Shown here one piece after another: positions 8,167 to 14,629 of a stretch of 17,903 nucleotides of DNA (positions within the stretch are counted from its first letter, which is position 1; each line of letters begins with the position of its first letter). Position numbers and translations under genes: made by a program. The DNA is taken from NCBI GenBank assembly GCA_034437455.1, contig DAOTUB010000119.1, positions 1-17,903 of the forward strand, given 5' to 3'. The stretch is from DAOTUB01 sp034437455 (GTDB taxonomy: Bacteria; Chloroflexota; Anaerolineae; B4-G1). The notes under the pieces were generated by a model, which saw only the letters and a program-made list of their open reading frames with translations, was not told the origin of the DNA and searched no databases.

Positions 8167-8655
8167 TTATTGACTGTCGTCGTCCCACGTTTCTACTTTC
8201 GATGTGGCGACGGTTTCGTTATCTTCCTCGAACGTGAACCAGCCCCGTATCCGCTCCCCTGCAAGGACGCGAGGAAGCCACTGGCAGTCATCCTCCCACA
8301 TGCGCTCATAAGGAATCTCTTCAATCGCAAACCAGGCGGGAGCCATCTCCCTGCTTTCTACCGGCTGGCCGTCCCAGGTTTTGGTCAGATAGACGTGCAC
8401 CTCCTGGTTCCAGTTAGGATTAGCCGGGAATAGAAAGGTCAACTGGCCCGCGTGTTGCAGATCTTTCTCAGCGATTCTGACGCCGATCTCCTCCTGCACT
8501 TCTCTGACAGTCGCCTCTGTTACTGTCTCCCCCGCCTCGACCCCTCCACCGAAACCGTTGTACTTGCCCGCGCCGAGGCCGGTCTTTTTGAAGCCCAGGA
8601 GAATCTCGGTGGGTGGATCCCCTCGTATCAGAAAACACAGGGTGGCGTCTCTCAT
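8167..8655 (-). CDS. MTH1-type Nudix hydrolase (8-oxo-dGTP diphosphatase-like)
   Basis: A 162-residue Nudix pyrophosphohydrolase, likely hydrolysing oxidised purine nucleoside triphosphates to monophosphates. The full Nudix box (G-x5-E-x7-REUxEExGU) covers about residues 37-59. The C-terminal half closely follows mammalian MTH1/NUDT1: 'GQPVESREMAPAWF' matches its 'GTPVESDEMRPCWF', and 'MWEDD' matches the base-recognising 'MWPDD' segment. This specific match is from memory of MTH1 and was not aligned by tool. GGAGG lies 7 bp before the ATG at 8655; a GTG one codon earlier is the alternative. It sits between lysJ and lysK in the same direction, but no link to lysine or arginine synthesis is known to me; it may simply be a passenger. 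Confidence 0.85.
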   Translation of the reverse strand: MRDATLCFLIRGDPPTEILLGFKKTGLGAGKYNGFGGGVEAGETVTEATVREVQEEIGVRIAEKDLQHAGQLTFLFPANPNWNQEVHVYLTKTWDGQPVESREMAPAWFAIEEIPYERMWEDDCQWLPRVLAGERIRGWFTFEEDNETVATSKVETWDDDSQ

Positions 8656-8712
8656 CACTGTTCCTCCATCGCAACAATCCCTCTAGCGTGCCATCGGTGA
8701 GCGAGATTGGCT

Positions 8713-8741
8713 ATTGTAGCAGAAACCGGGGTTTTGCGTAA
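8713..8741 (-). promoter_or_regulatory. Weak candidate promoter upstream of the Nudix gene
   Basis: On the minus strand TACAAT (8713-8718) is preceded by 17 bp and TTACGC (8736-8741), a poor -35. A small inverted repeat (GGGGTT at 8728-8733 with AACCCC at 8747-8752) overlaps it. The 172-bp gap between lysJ and this gene is long enough for a promoter, but the match is weak. Confidence 0.25.
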
Positions 8742-8827
8742 GCGACAACCCCTGATCTCTCCGATCCAGAGGCTCCCAGAGAATACCGAGGCTCGGAGGG
8801 GCAACGGTGGATGGTGACGAGGATATC

Positions 8828-10000
8828 TTAATTCCCAATCTCCAGTACCTCCGCCACCCGCTCCACCACTGTGTCTACCTCCTCCTCGCCGATCACCAAT
8901 GGCGGCAGGAAGCGCATCACCGTCGCCCCGGCAGAAAGGGCCAGTACCCCACGCTCGACCAACGCGGCTAGGTACTGACCAGATTTTTCCTTCAGCTCCA
9001 CGCCGACCATCAGCCCCAGCCCGCGCACCTCTCGCACCAGCGGCGAGGGGATCGCCTTCAGTCCATCCATCAATTGCTCTCCGAGCTGGGCTGCCCGCTG
9101 GGAGAGTCCCTCGGATTCGATATAGTGGATCGTCGCCAGAGCCGCCGCGCAGGCGAGGGGATTGCCGCCAAAGGTAGAGCCGTGCCCCTTCCTGGGCAAC
9201 TCGCCCACGCGCGGGCCGATGAGCGTGGCCCCCATCGGCAAGCCTCCCGCGATCGCTTTTGCCACGCACAGAATGTCGGACTGCAAGCCATAGTGCTGGC
9301 AGGCGAACATCTGCCCCGTGCGCCCAAAGCCGGTCTGCACTTCGTCCACGATGAACAGCGCCCCGCGCTCCTGGCAGAGCGTCTGCACGCCGCGCAGGTA
9401 ATCGCCGTCTCCGGGGATGACGCCTCCCTCGCCCTGCACCACCTCCAGGATGACGGCCGCCGTCTCCTCGCCCACCGCCTGCTCCATGCGCTCCAGCCGG
9501 TTGTAGGGCACAAACTCGAAACCGGGCACCAGCGGCTCGAACGGCTCGCGATACTGCTTGTTCCAGGTGGCCGAAAGCGCGCCAAAGGTGCGCCCATGAA
9601 AACCGCGCATCGCGGCCACGGTCTTTTTTCGCCCCGTGGTCACTCGTGCGAACTTGAGCGCCGCCTCCACTGCCTCGGCCCCCGAATTGCACATAAAGAC
9701 TCGCTCCAACCCTGGCGGGGTGATGCGGACCAACTTGGCCAGCAACAGGGCGCGCCGGTCGTTGTAGAACCCGCTGGGACAGACGCCTAGTCGCTGTGCC
9801 TGTTCCTCTATCGCCTGGAGCACGACGGGATTCGCGTGGCCTATGTTCGCCACGCCGTGGCCGCTCATACAATCGATGTACATCTGACCGTCGGCGTCCC
9901 ACAGCCGGGCTCCTTCCCCCCGCACGATGACCAGGGGTTGCTTGAGGTAGAGGTCGCTGTCGTGGCGCCCCTCAAGGGTCATGATCTCTTTCGTCGTCAT
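8828..10000 (-). CDS. lysJ: [LysW]-aminoadipate semialdehyde / glutamate semialdehyde aminotransferase
   Basis: PLP-dependent class III aminotransferase of the ArgD/LysJ group, which converts the LysW-bound semialdehyde to LysW-bound lysine or ornithine using glutamate. In the 390-residue form, NSGAEA (105-110, phosphate binding), DEVQTGFGRTG (219-229, Asp219 contacts the pyridine nitrogen) and the Schiff-base lysine K248 (CVAKAIAGG) are present, so it looks active. GGAGG is 7 bp before the ATG at 10000 and 4 bp before an adjacent ATG at 10003; either could be used. It lies 27 bp after lysZ. LysJ is preferred over ArgD because of the LysW context; sequence alone does not separate them. Confidence 0.88.
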   Translation of the reverse strand: MTTKEIMTLEGRHDSDLYLKQPLVIVRGEGARLWDADGQMYIDCMSGHGVANIGHANPVVLQAIEEQAQRLGVCPSGFYNDRRALLLAKLVRITPPGLERVFMCNSGAEAVEAALKFARVTTGRKKTVAAMRGFHGRTFGALSATWNKQYREPFEPLVPGFEFVPYNRLERMEQAVGEETAAVILEVVQGEGGVIPGDGDYLRGVQTLCQERGALFIVDEVQTGFGRTGQMFACQHYGLQSDILCVAKAIAGGLPMGATLIGPRVGELPRKGHGSTFGGNPLACAAALATIHYIESEGLSQRAAQLGEQLMDGLKAIPSPLVREVRGLGLMVGVELKEKSGQYLAALVERGVLALSAGATVMRFLPPLVIGEEEVDTVVERVAEVLEIGN

Positions 10001-10027
10001 CATCGTTCCTCCGTTTCTCACTATATC

Positions 10028-10834
10028 CTATCCAATCACCGTCCCGTGCCCGGCCAGCGCCCGGCGCAACGGCTGAGCCACCCGTCCGTCGGCGATGACC
10101 ACCTGCCCCACGCCATCGCGCAGCGCCTCGATAGCGCCCAATAGTTTCCGCTTCATCCGCCCCTGAGCGTAGCGGTCGAGGTGCGCCTCAGCCTGCGCCA
10201 GTGGGATGTGAGGGATGAGCGTGCGCTCGTCGGGGAAATCGCGCAACAGGCCCGGCACATTGGATAGGATGATCACCTGTTGCGCCTTCAGCGCCGAGCC
10301 GATGGCCGCCGCCGCCCGGTCGCCGTCCACGTTCAGCGCCTCGCTCTCGTGGCTGATCGCCAAGGGAGCCACGACCGGCACGTAGCCCGCCTCCAGCAAA
10401 TCATTCAGCAGCCTGACGTTGACCCGCTCGATCTTGCCGCTATAGTCGCCGCGCAGTATCTTTTGCTTGCCGTTCTCGATGATGCGCAGCACGGACTTGC
10501 GCTTGCCCTCCAGCAGACGCCCATCCAACCCCGAAAGGCCGACCGCGTTGACGCCCAACTGCTGCAATCGTTCCACGAGTAGTTTGTTGATCCGCCCCAC
10601 CACGACCATGGTGAAAATCTCCAGCGTCTCGCGGTCGGTGTAGCGGCTGGAGTGGCCCGAGATGGACGTGACGAAACGGGGCGGATGGCCCAGTTTTTCC
10701 GAAATGACGTTCGTCTCGTGGGAGCCGCCGTGTACCAGCACCACTTGCTCGCCCTGCTGTACCAACTCGACAATGTCGGCGCACACAGCCTGGATGTCCA
10801 GACTGCCGTTGCCTCCTGCTTTTACAACAAGCAT
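10028..10834 (-). CDS. lysZ: [LysW]-aminoadipate / [LysW]-glutamate kinase
   Basis: Amino-acid kinase of the ArgB/LysZ family, phosphorylating the distal carboxylate of LysW-bound aminoadipate or glutamate. The 268-residue protein shows the N-terminal VKAGGNG nucleotide-binding segment, VLVHGGSHETN, the SRYTDRETLEIF segment of the substrate site and the nucleotide-binding SNVPGLL and MKRKLLGA regions. GGAGG lies 5 bp before the ATG at 10834, with a tandem ATG one codon upstream. A divergently transcribed toxin-antitoxin promoter begins 25 bp away, so lysZ is cut off from lysY by that cassette. I see no convincing minus-strand promoter here; transcription may have to cross the cassette. Confidence 0.88.
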   Translation of the reverse strand: MLVVKAGGNGSLDIQAVCADIVELVQQGEQVVLVHGGSHETNVISEKLGHPPRFVTSISGHSSRYTDRETLEIFTMVVVGRINKLLVERLQQLGVNAVGLSGLDGRLLEGKRKSVLRIIENGKQKILRGDYSGKIERVNVRLLNDLLEAGYVPVVAPLAISHESEALNVDGDRAAAAIGSALKAQQVIILSNVPGLLRDFPDERTLIPHIPLAQAEAHLDRYAQGRMKRKLLGAIEALRDGVGQVVIADGRVAQPLRRALAGHGTVIG

Positions 10835-10858
10835 CATTACCTCCTCAAGAAAACGAGA

Positions 10859-10887
10859 TTGACAATACTGAAAATGATACGTATAAT
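10859..10887 (+). promoter_or_regulatory. Perfect-consensus sigma70 promoter of the toxin-antitoxin operon
   Basis: TTGACA (10859-10864), exactly 17 bp, TATAAT (10882-10887): both hexamers and the spacing are consensus. The stretch is strikingly AT-rich compared with the flanking genes. The antitoxin ATG is 34 bp downstream. Confidence 0.85.
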
Positions 10888-10888
10888 T
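10873..10888 (+). promoter_or_regulatory. Probable autorepression operator of the toxin-antitoxin operon
   Basis: A 16-bp imperfect palindrome, AATGATACGTATAATT, centred on TACGTA and mismatched at one symmetric pair, overlaps the -10 box. A second loose repeat (ATAAT at 10884-10888, ATTAT at 10899-10903) follows. Type II antitoxins usually repress their own promoter through such sites; the binding role is inferred. Confidence 0.5.
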
Positions 10889-10921
10889 ACCCTAAAGATT
10901 ATCCTCATCATTGGAGGGAAG

Positions 10922-11215
10922 ATGGCTAAATTGACCCTGACCGCAGATGAACTCATCACTAGCACAAAGGCCACCAAGGAATTGCCGCGACTTTTGGATC
11001 GTCTCCCTGAAAAGAGATGGTTCATTCAACGCAACAATCGGCTCGAAGGCGTGCTCCTCAGTATCAAAGAGTATGAACGGTTGCTGGAGCTGGAGGAAGA
11101 GGTCGAGCACCTGGTTCTGGCGCTCACACTGGCGGAGCGGGAACGCAGGGACGACGGTTACCGCGTCAGCCTGGACGAATTGGCCTCCAGGTACGATGTA
11201 CCGGAACTGAGATGA
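10922..11215 (+). CDS. Phd/YefM-like (RelB-type) antitoxin
   Basis: A 97-residue protein predicted to neutralise the toxin encoded just downstream and to repress the shared promoter. The N-terminal half has the Phd/YefM pattern: a TKATKELPRLLDRL helix, the FIQRNNRLEGVLLSIKEYERL strand-helix and then an acidic/leucine-rich helix (LLELEEEVEHLVLAL). GGAGG lies 4 bp before the ATG, and the consensus promoter is immediately upstream. A longer open frame reaches back into lysZ on the other strand but would need to start before the promoter, so it is rejected. The stop overlaps the toxin start (ATGA). Family is likely from pattern; the exact subfamily is uncertain. Confidence 0.8.
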   Translation: MAKLTLTADELITSTKATKELPRLLDRLPEKRWFIQRNNRLEGVLLSIKEYERLLELEEEVEHLVLALTLAERERRDDGYRVSLDELASRYDVPELR

Positions 11216-11517
11216 GCCCCGCGTATACCGTCGAACTGACTCGATTCGCTGAGGAGGACTTTGCCGCTCTGGATCACAGCCTCCGTATCCTGGCGCTAAA
11301 GCAACTGCGCAAGTTGGAAAGTCATCCTTCAGGAGGCAGGCCCCTGGGTCACAAGTTTGGCTACGATCTCTCAAGGTATCGCTCCCTCCATTTTGCCAGC
11401 AACTGTTATCGAATCGTGTATCGCCTGGACGACGATACTAAACAAGTAACCGTGGTAGCCATCGGTAAAAAGGCCAAATTCGAGGTCTACCGCCGCGCTG
11501 CCGAGCGACAGGAATAA
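11212..11517 (+). CDS. RelE-family mRNA interferase toxin
   Basis: A 101-residue RelE/ParE-superfamily toxin; RelE members cleave mRNA in the ribosomal A site. By comparison with E. coli RelE, the CYRIVY segment supplies R67 (like Arg61), GKKAKFEVY supplies K87 and K89 (like Arg81 and Arg83), and Y93 corresponds to Tyr87. This favours an RNase (RelE) over a gyrase-poisoning ParE reading. Its start overlaps the antitoxin stop by 4 bp, typical of translational coupling. It converges on lysY with a 20-bp gap and no obvious terminator. Confidence 0.85.
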   Translation: MSPAYTVELTRFAEEDFAALDHSLRILALKQLRKLESHPSGGRPLGHKFGYDLSRYRSLHFASNCYRIVYRLDDDTKQVTVVAIGKKAKFEVYRRAAERQE

Positions 11518-11537
11518 GATGCTCAAACATAACCGAC

Positions 11538-12569
11538 TCATATCGGATGTAGTCCGGGAAACTCTAGCCCTAGCATCTCTGGGAATCCGTACATCACGTT
11601 CATTGCTTGCACGGCGCTGCCCGCCGCGCCCTTCATCAGGTTATCAATCGCAGCGATAACGACCAGTCGCTTCTGGCCTGCGTCGGCGACGAAGCCGATG
11701 TCGCAGTAGTTGGATGCGGTCAGAATCTTTGGCTCCGGGTAGCGATGGATCCCGCGCCTCGATCTGACCAGTCGCACGAACGGCTCGTTCCCATAGTCCT
11801 CACGGTAAAAACCCCATACCTCCCGTTCGTCCAACTCCTCGCGCAACAGGCAATGGCAAGTCGCCAGCGCCCCGCGCACGATCCCCACCGAGGTGACGGA
11901 GAAATATAGTCCACCATCTTTAATCTCCAATTCCTGGAGCAACTCGGCGATGTGACGGTGGCCGACGGGGCTGTAGGAACGCACCACCCCGGCTCGCTCT
12001 GGATGATGAGAGGCGGGACTATGCTTGTTGCCCCCTTCAGAGGAGCCGACCTTGACCTCGACCACCGTCTCTCTCACCAGCCCGCGCCGGTAGAGCGGCC
12101 ACAGGGCGAGCAGCGTCACCGAGGCATTGCACCCGACGCCACTGGCGTACTTTGTCCCTGCCAGCTCCTCCCGGTGTAGCTCTGGCAGACCGTAGACGAA
12201 GCGGGCCAGCCAGTCTGGGTTGGGGTGCTCGCGGTCGTACCACTTTACATAGTCTGCCGGATCGCGCAGGCGAAAATCCGCTGACAGGTCCACGATCCGC
12301 TCGGCCATTGTTTCGAATTCCACGATCCGCTCCATCGCGTGGCCGTGGGGTAGAGCCAGGAATAACAAGTCGCATGTATCCAAGTCGGTTAACCGCTTGA
12401 AACGCAACTTGGTGTTCCCTCGCAGGTTGGGGTGGACAAAGTGAGCATACTGCCCGGCGTAAGTCTCTGAGGTGATCTGCATCACCTCCATATTTGGATG
12501 GGCCAGCAACAGCCGGAGCAATTCTCCTCCAGCGTAGCCTGACGCCCCGACGATAGTAGCTCGAATCAT
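11538..12569 (-). CDS. lysY: [LysW]-aminoadipyl / glutamyl phosphate reductase
   Basis: NADPH-dependent reductase of the ArgC/LysY family, making the LysW-bound semialdehyde from the acyl phosphate. The 343-residue protein begins with the Rossmann motif GASGYAGGELLRLL (residues 8-21), has catalytic C147 in GVGCNAS, and carries the SEGGNKHSPASHH segment (177-189) of the active site. The start overlaps the lysX stop by 4 bp (ATGA), so the two are translationally coupled. The other LysW genes make LysY the better name, though ArgC is closely similar and a dual role is likely. Confidence 0.9.
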   Translation of the reverse strand: MIRATIVGASGYAGGELLRLLLAHPNMEVMQITSETYAGQYAHFVHPNLRGNTKLRFKRLTDLDTCDLLFLALPHGHAMERIVEFETMAERIVDLSADFRLRDPADYVKWYDREHPNPDWLARFVYGLPELHREELAGTKYASGVGCNASVTLLALWPLYRRGLVRETVVEVKVGSSEGGNKHSPASHHPERAGVVRSYSPVGHRHIAELLQELEIKDGGLYFSVTSVGIVRGALATCHCLLREELDEREVWGFYREDYGNEPFVRLVRSRRGIHRYPEPKILTASNYCDIGFVADAGQKRLVVIAAIDNLMKGAAGSAVQAMNVMYGFPEMLGLEFPGLHPI

Positions 12570-13417
12570 ATCTCCTCCTTTGCAATTTCCAGTACGTAAT
12601 CCACCATCTTTCCCGCAATGTCTATGTCAGTGGCCTGCATTGCTCCGTGAAACTCTGGTGTGTGATTGACCTCATTGACCAGGAGGTCACCATCTGGGGC
12701 TTCTAGAATATCCACCGCGACGATCTCTCCTCTCACGGCTTGGGCGGCGGTGCGAGAAAGCTGGTCGATTTCATCTCCAGGCACGAGCGGAAGACTAGAC
12801 GTGTCGCCGCCCCGCGCCGTGTTGGTGATCCAGTGGTGCGAGTTGCGATAGACGGCATACACTGTCTCATCCCCCACCACGAGCGTTCGAATATCGCGCC
12901 CTGGTTTATTGACATAATTCTGAATGTAAAAAGTAGCCTCTTGATGTCTGCATCTTGCGTCGTGCATCTTGTGTTCGATCAGCGCCTCTGCGGCCTGGCG
13001 GTCGTTGACCTTTGCCATCAGCCGGCCCCAGGAGCCGACGGGCGGTTTTAGGACCGCCGGGTAGCCGATCTCTTCGATGGACGCCAGCGCCGATTCCTCC
13101 GAAAGAGTGACGGCAGTGCGCGGAGTAGGGACGTTGTTCTCAAGGAAAGCAAGTGTCGTCAACACCTTGTCTCCGCAGGTAACGAGTGTTTCGTAAGAAC
13201 TCACCGTCTTGACGCCCTGCATCTGCAAGAGCCTGGCCGCATAGAGCGCGCGAGAATGGCTCACGCAGCGAATCAAGATGACGTCGCAGTCTCTCGCCTT
13301 TGCACCGTCCAGGTCAAAGATGACCTGTCTAACGTCCATCCTCTCGAACGCTATACCCCGCTTTCGCAGCGCCTGGAGGATGAGCTTTTCCTCCAGACGG
13401 ACGCGAGAGCAGAGCAC
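12566..13417 (-). CDS. lysX: LysW-dependent alpha-aminoadipate (or glutamate) ligase, ATP-grasp
   Basis: Ligates the amino group of aminoadipate (LysX) or glutamate (ArgX) to the C-terminal Glu of LysW. The 283-residue protein has the ATP-grasp glycine-rich segment KPPVGSWGRLMAK (124-136), the substrate-site segment HHWITNTARGG (195-204) and the metal-binding NEVNHTPEF (248-256), and looks intact. It starts 8 bp after the lysX paralogue's end. The start is odd: the annotated GTG begins within the first beta strand, and the upstream in-frame codons read ATA-AAA-ATC-GGT where relatives start with Met-Lys-Ile-Gly. Either GTG is used or initiation is non-standard. Which substrate it takes is not decided. 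Confidence 0.88.
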   Translation of the reverse strand: MLCSRVRLEEKLILQALRKRGIAFERMDVRQVIFDLDGAKARDCDVILIRCVSHSRALYAARLLQMQGVKTVSSYETLVTCGDKVLTTLAFLENNVPTPRTAVTLSEESALASIEEIGYPAVLKPPVGSWGRLMAKVNDRQAAEALIEHKMHDARCRHQEATFYIQNYVNKPGRDIRTLVVGDETVYAVYRNSHHWITNTARGGDTSSLPLVPGDEIDQLSRTAAQAVRGEIVAVDILEAPDGDLLVNEVNHTPEFHGAMQATDIDIAGKMVDYVLEIAKEEI

Positions 13418-13425
13418 ACCGATTT

Positions 13426-14274
13426 TTATCGCCCCGCTTGCTTCATTTCAGCAACCTCCAACAAGTATGCGACGATTTTGGCTGGAATATCCACCCCGGT
13501 GGGCGCGATGCTGTTGCGGAACTCGGGCGTGTGGTTGACCTCGCCTACCAGCAGGCGGCCATCTGGCGCTTCAAAGATGTCTATGGCGAGAAAGCCCCCT
13601 CCCACCGCCCGCGCTGCGGCGCGGGAGATGTAGTCCACCTACGGGGTGATGGGGCAATTCGACGCTTTCCCCCCGCGGGCGGTGTTGGTGATCCAGTGCG
13701 GCGAGCTGCGGTAGATGGCGGCCACGGTCTCGTCGCCGACGACGAAACTGCGAATATCGCGCCCTGGCTTTTCGATGTATTCTTGAATGTAAAAGACCGA
13801 ATGTTGGTACCCACCCAGCGTCGTCTTGTGCTCCAGGATCGTTTCCGCGGCCTCGCGGTCGTTTATCTTCGAGAGCAGCCGCCCCCACGAGCCGTGCAGC
13901 GGCTTCGTCACCACCGGGTAACCCAGCTCCTCGATGGCCTCCAGCGCCGCCTCCGTAGTGAAGGCGATCACGGTGCGCGGGACAGAAACGCCCGCTTCCT
14001 GCAAGGCAGCGCTGGTGAGCAGCTTGTCGCCGCACGTGGCTACCGCGCGATGGGCGCTGACCGCTGGCACTCCCAGATTGTCCAGCCAGCGGGTCAGGTA
14101 GTAGGCCCGCGAGTGGCTCAGGCAGCGGACGAGCACGGCGTCGTACTCGAGGAGGCCAGCGCCGTTCAGGTCGAAGGATACGTCTCGCGAGTCGATGCGC
14201 TCGTAATCTATTCCCCGCTCTTGCAGGGCCGCGAAAAGCAATTTCTCCTCGACCCGCACCCTGGAACAGAGCAT
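13426..14274 (-). pseudogene. lysX: Second lysX/argX paralogue interrupted by one in-frame TAG
   Basis: A tandem paralogue of the adjacent lysX with the same length if read through (about 282 residues). The first 211 residues contain KPLHGSWGRLLSK (124-136) and PHWITNTARGG (192-202). Codon 212 is TAG (13639-13641), followed in the same frame by 70 conserved residues holding the metal-binding EVNHTPEF. There is no frameshift. The neighbour has Glu at about the same place, consistent with a GAG to TAG change. TAG ends argG and the cyclase, so general recoding is unlikely. A GTG directly follows the TAG, so re-initiation and a two-chain protein is conceivable. Sequencing error is also possible. 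As in the neighbour, the upstream codons GTA-AAG-ATC-GGT precede the first usable ATG. It could be the glutamate-specific ArgX of the cluster. Confidence 0.85.
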
Positions 14275-14325
14275 ACCGATCTTTACTTCCCCATTTCTTT
14301 CCTGGCCTCCATTTGTTCATTATTC

Positions 14326-14436
14326 GTATCTTCTCAATAACTTGGGGTGAATCTGTTCGTAGTGCGCACTTCAGTGCGCTTTTAGGGGCGCTGAAGCGCC
14401 TACTACGAACAAGCCCCCGGTTTATTGAGAAGATAC
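14326..14436. mobile_element. MITE-like palindromic element, 111 bp
   Basis: Perfect 15-bp terminal inverted repeats, GTATCTTCTCAATAA (14326-14340) and its complement (14422-14436), enclose a second long inverted repeat with TGTTCGTAGT near the left and ACTACGAACA near the right arm. The 8-mer CATTATTC is found immediately outside both ends (14318-14325 and 14437-14444), which looks like a target duplication. The flanks are low-complexity (CATTNTTC-like), so the duplication could be coincidental. There is no coding capacity. It separates lysW from the lysX paralogue and would form a large hairpin in the transcript. Confidence 0.75.
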
Positions 14437-14464
14437 CATTATTCATTGTCTCATTGTTCATTGA

Positions 14465-14629
14465 TCATTCTCCCCAATCTTCCTCTACCTCTGGGGCCAA
14501 CTCGAGCGCGATTGGATCCACGCTCAACACTTCCAACTCAACCCCGCAGTCAGGGCAGACGACGATCTCTGCCTCTTCCACGTCGGGAGCCAAGTCTAGT
14601 TCTGCTGCACATTCTGGACATGTAATCAC
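14465..14629 (-). CDS. lysW: Amino-group carrier protein LysW
   Basis: A 54-residue acidic carrier protein to which aminoadipate or glutamate is attached through its C-terminal Glu. Two CPxC zinc-binding pairs are seen, CPEC (residues 4-7) and CPDC (25-28), and the protein ends in the diagnostic EDWGE motif. The start is a GTG with GGAGGT 6 bp upstream; it overlaps the argH stop codon by two bases, so lysW is translationally coupled to argH. All features needed for function are present. A 111-bp element separates it from the downstream lysX paralogue. Confidence 0.95.
   Translation of the reverse strand: MITCPECAAELDLAPDVEEAEIVVCPDCGVELEVLSVDPIALELAPEVEEDWGE

Noticed and set aside
10652..11215. 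Longer form of the antitoxin gene starting inside the lysZ region
   Set aside because: It would begin upstream of the consensus promoter; the ATG at 10922 has a good ribosome-binding site and gives a normal-length antitoxin.
13639..13641. TAG recoded as an amino acid
   Set aside because: TAG is the stop codon of argG, the cyclase and the leader peptide, so genome-wide recoding is unlikely; local read-through cannot be excluded.
13438..14461. Overlapping open frames on both strands across the lysX paralogue
   Set aside because: Low-complexity composition and no domains; the lysX frame is clearly the conserved one on both sides of the TAG.
14300..14470. CRISPR-like repeats
   Set aside because: The repeats are one inverted pair with an inner palindrome, not regularly spaced direct repeats.
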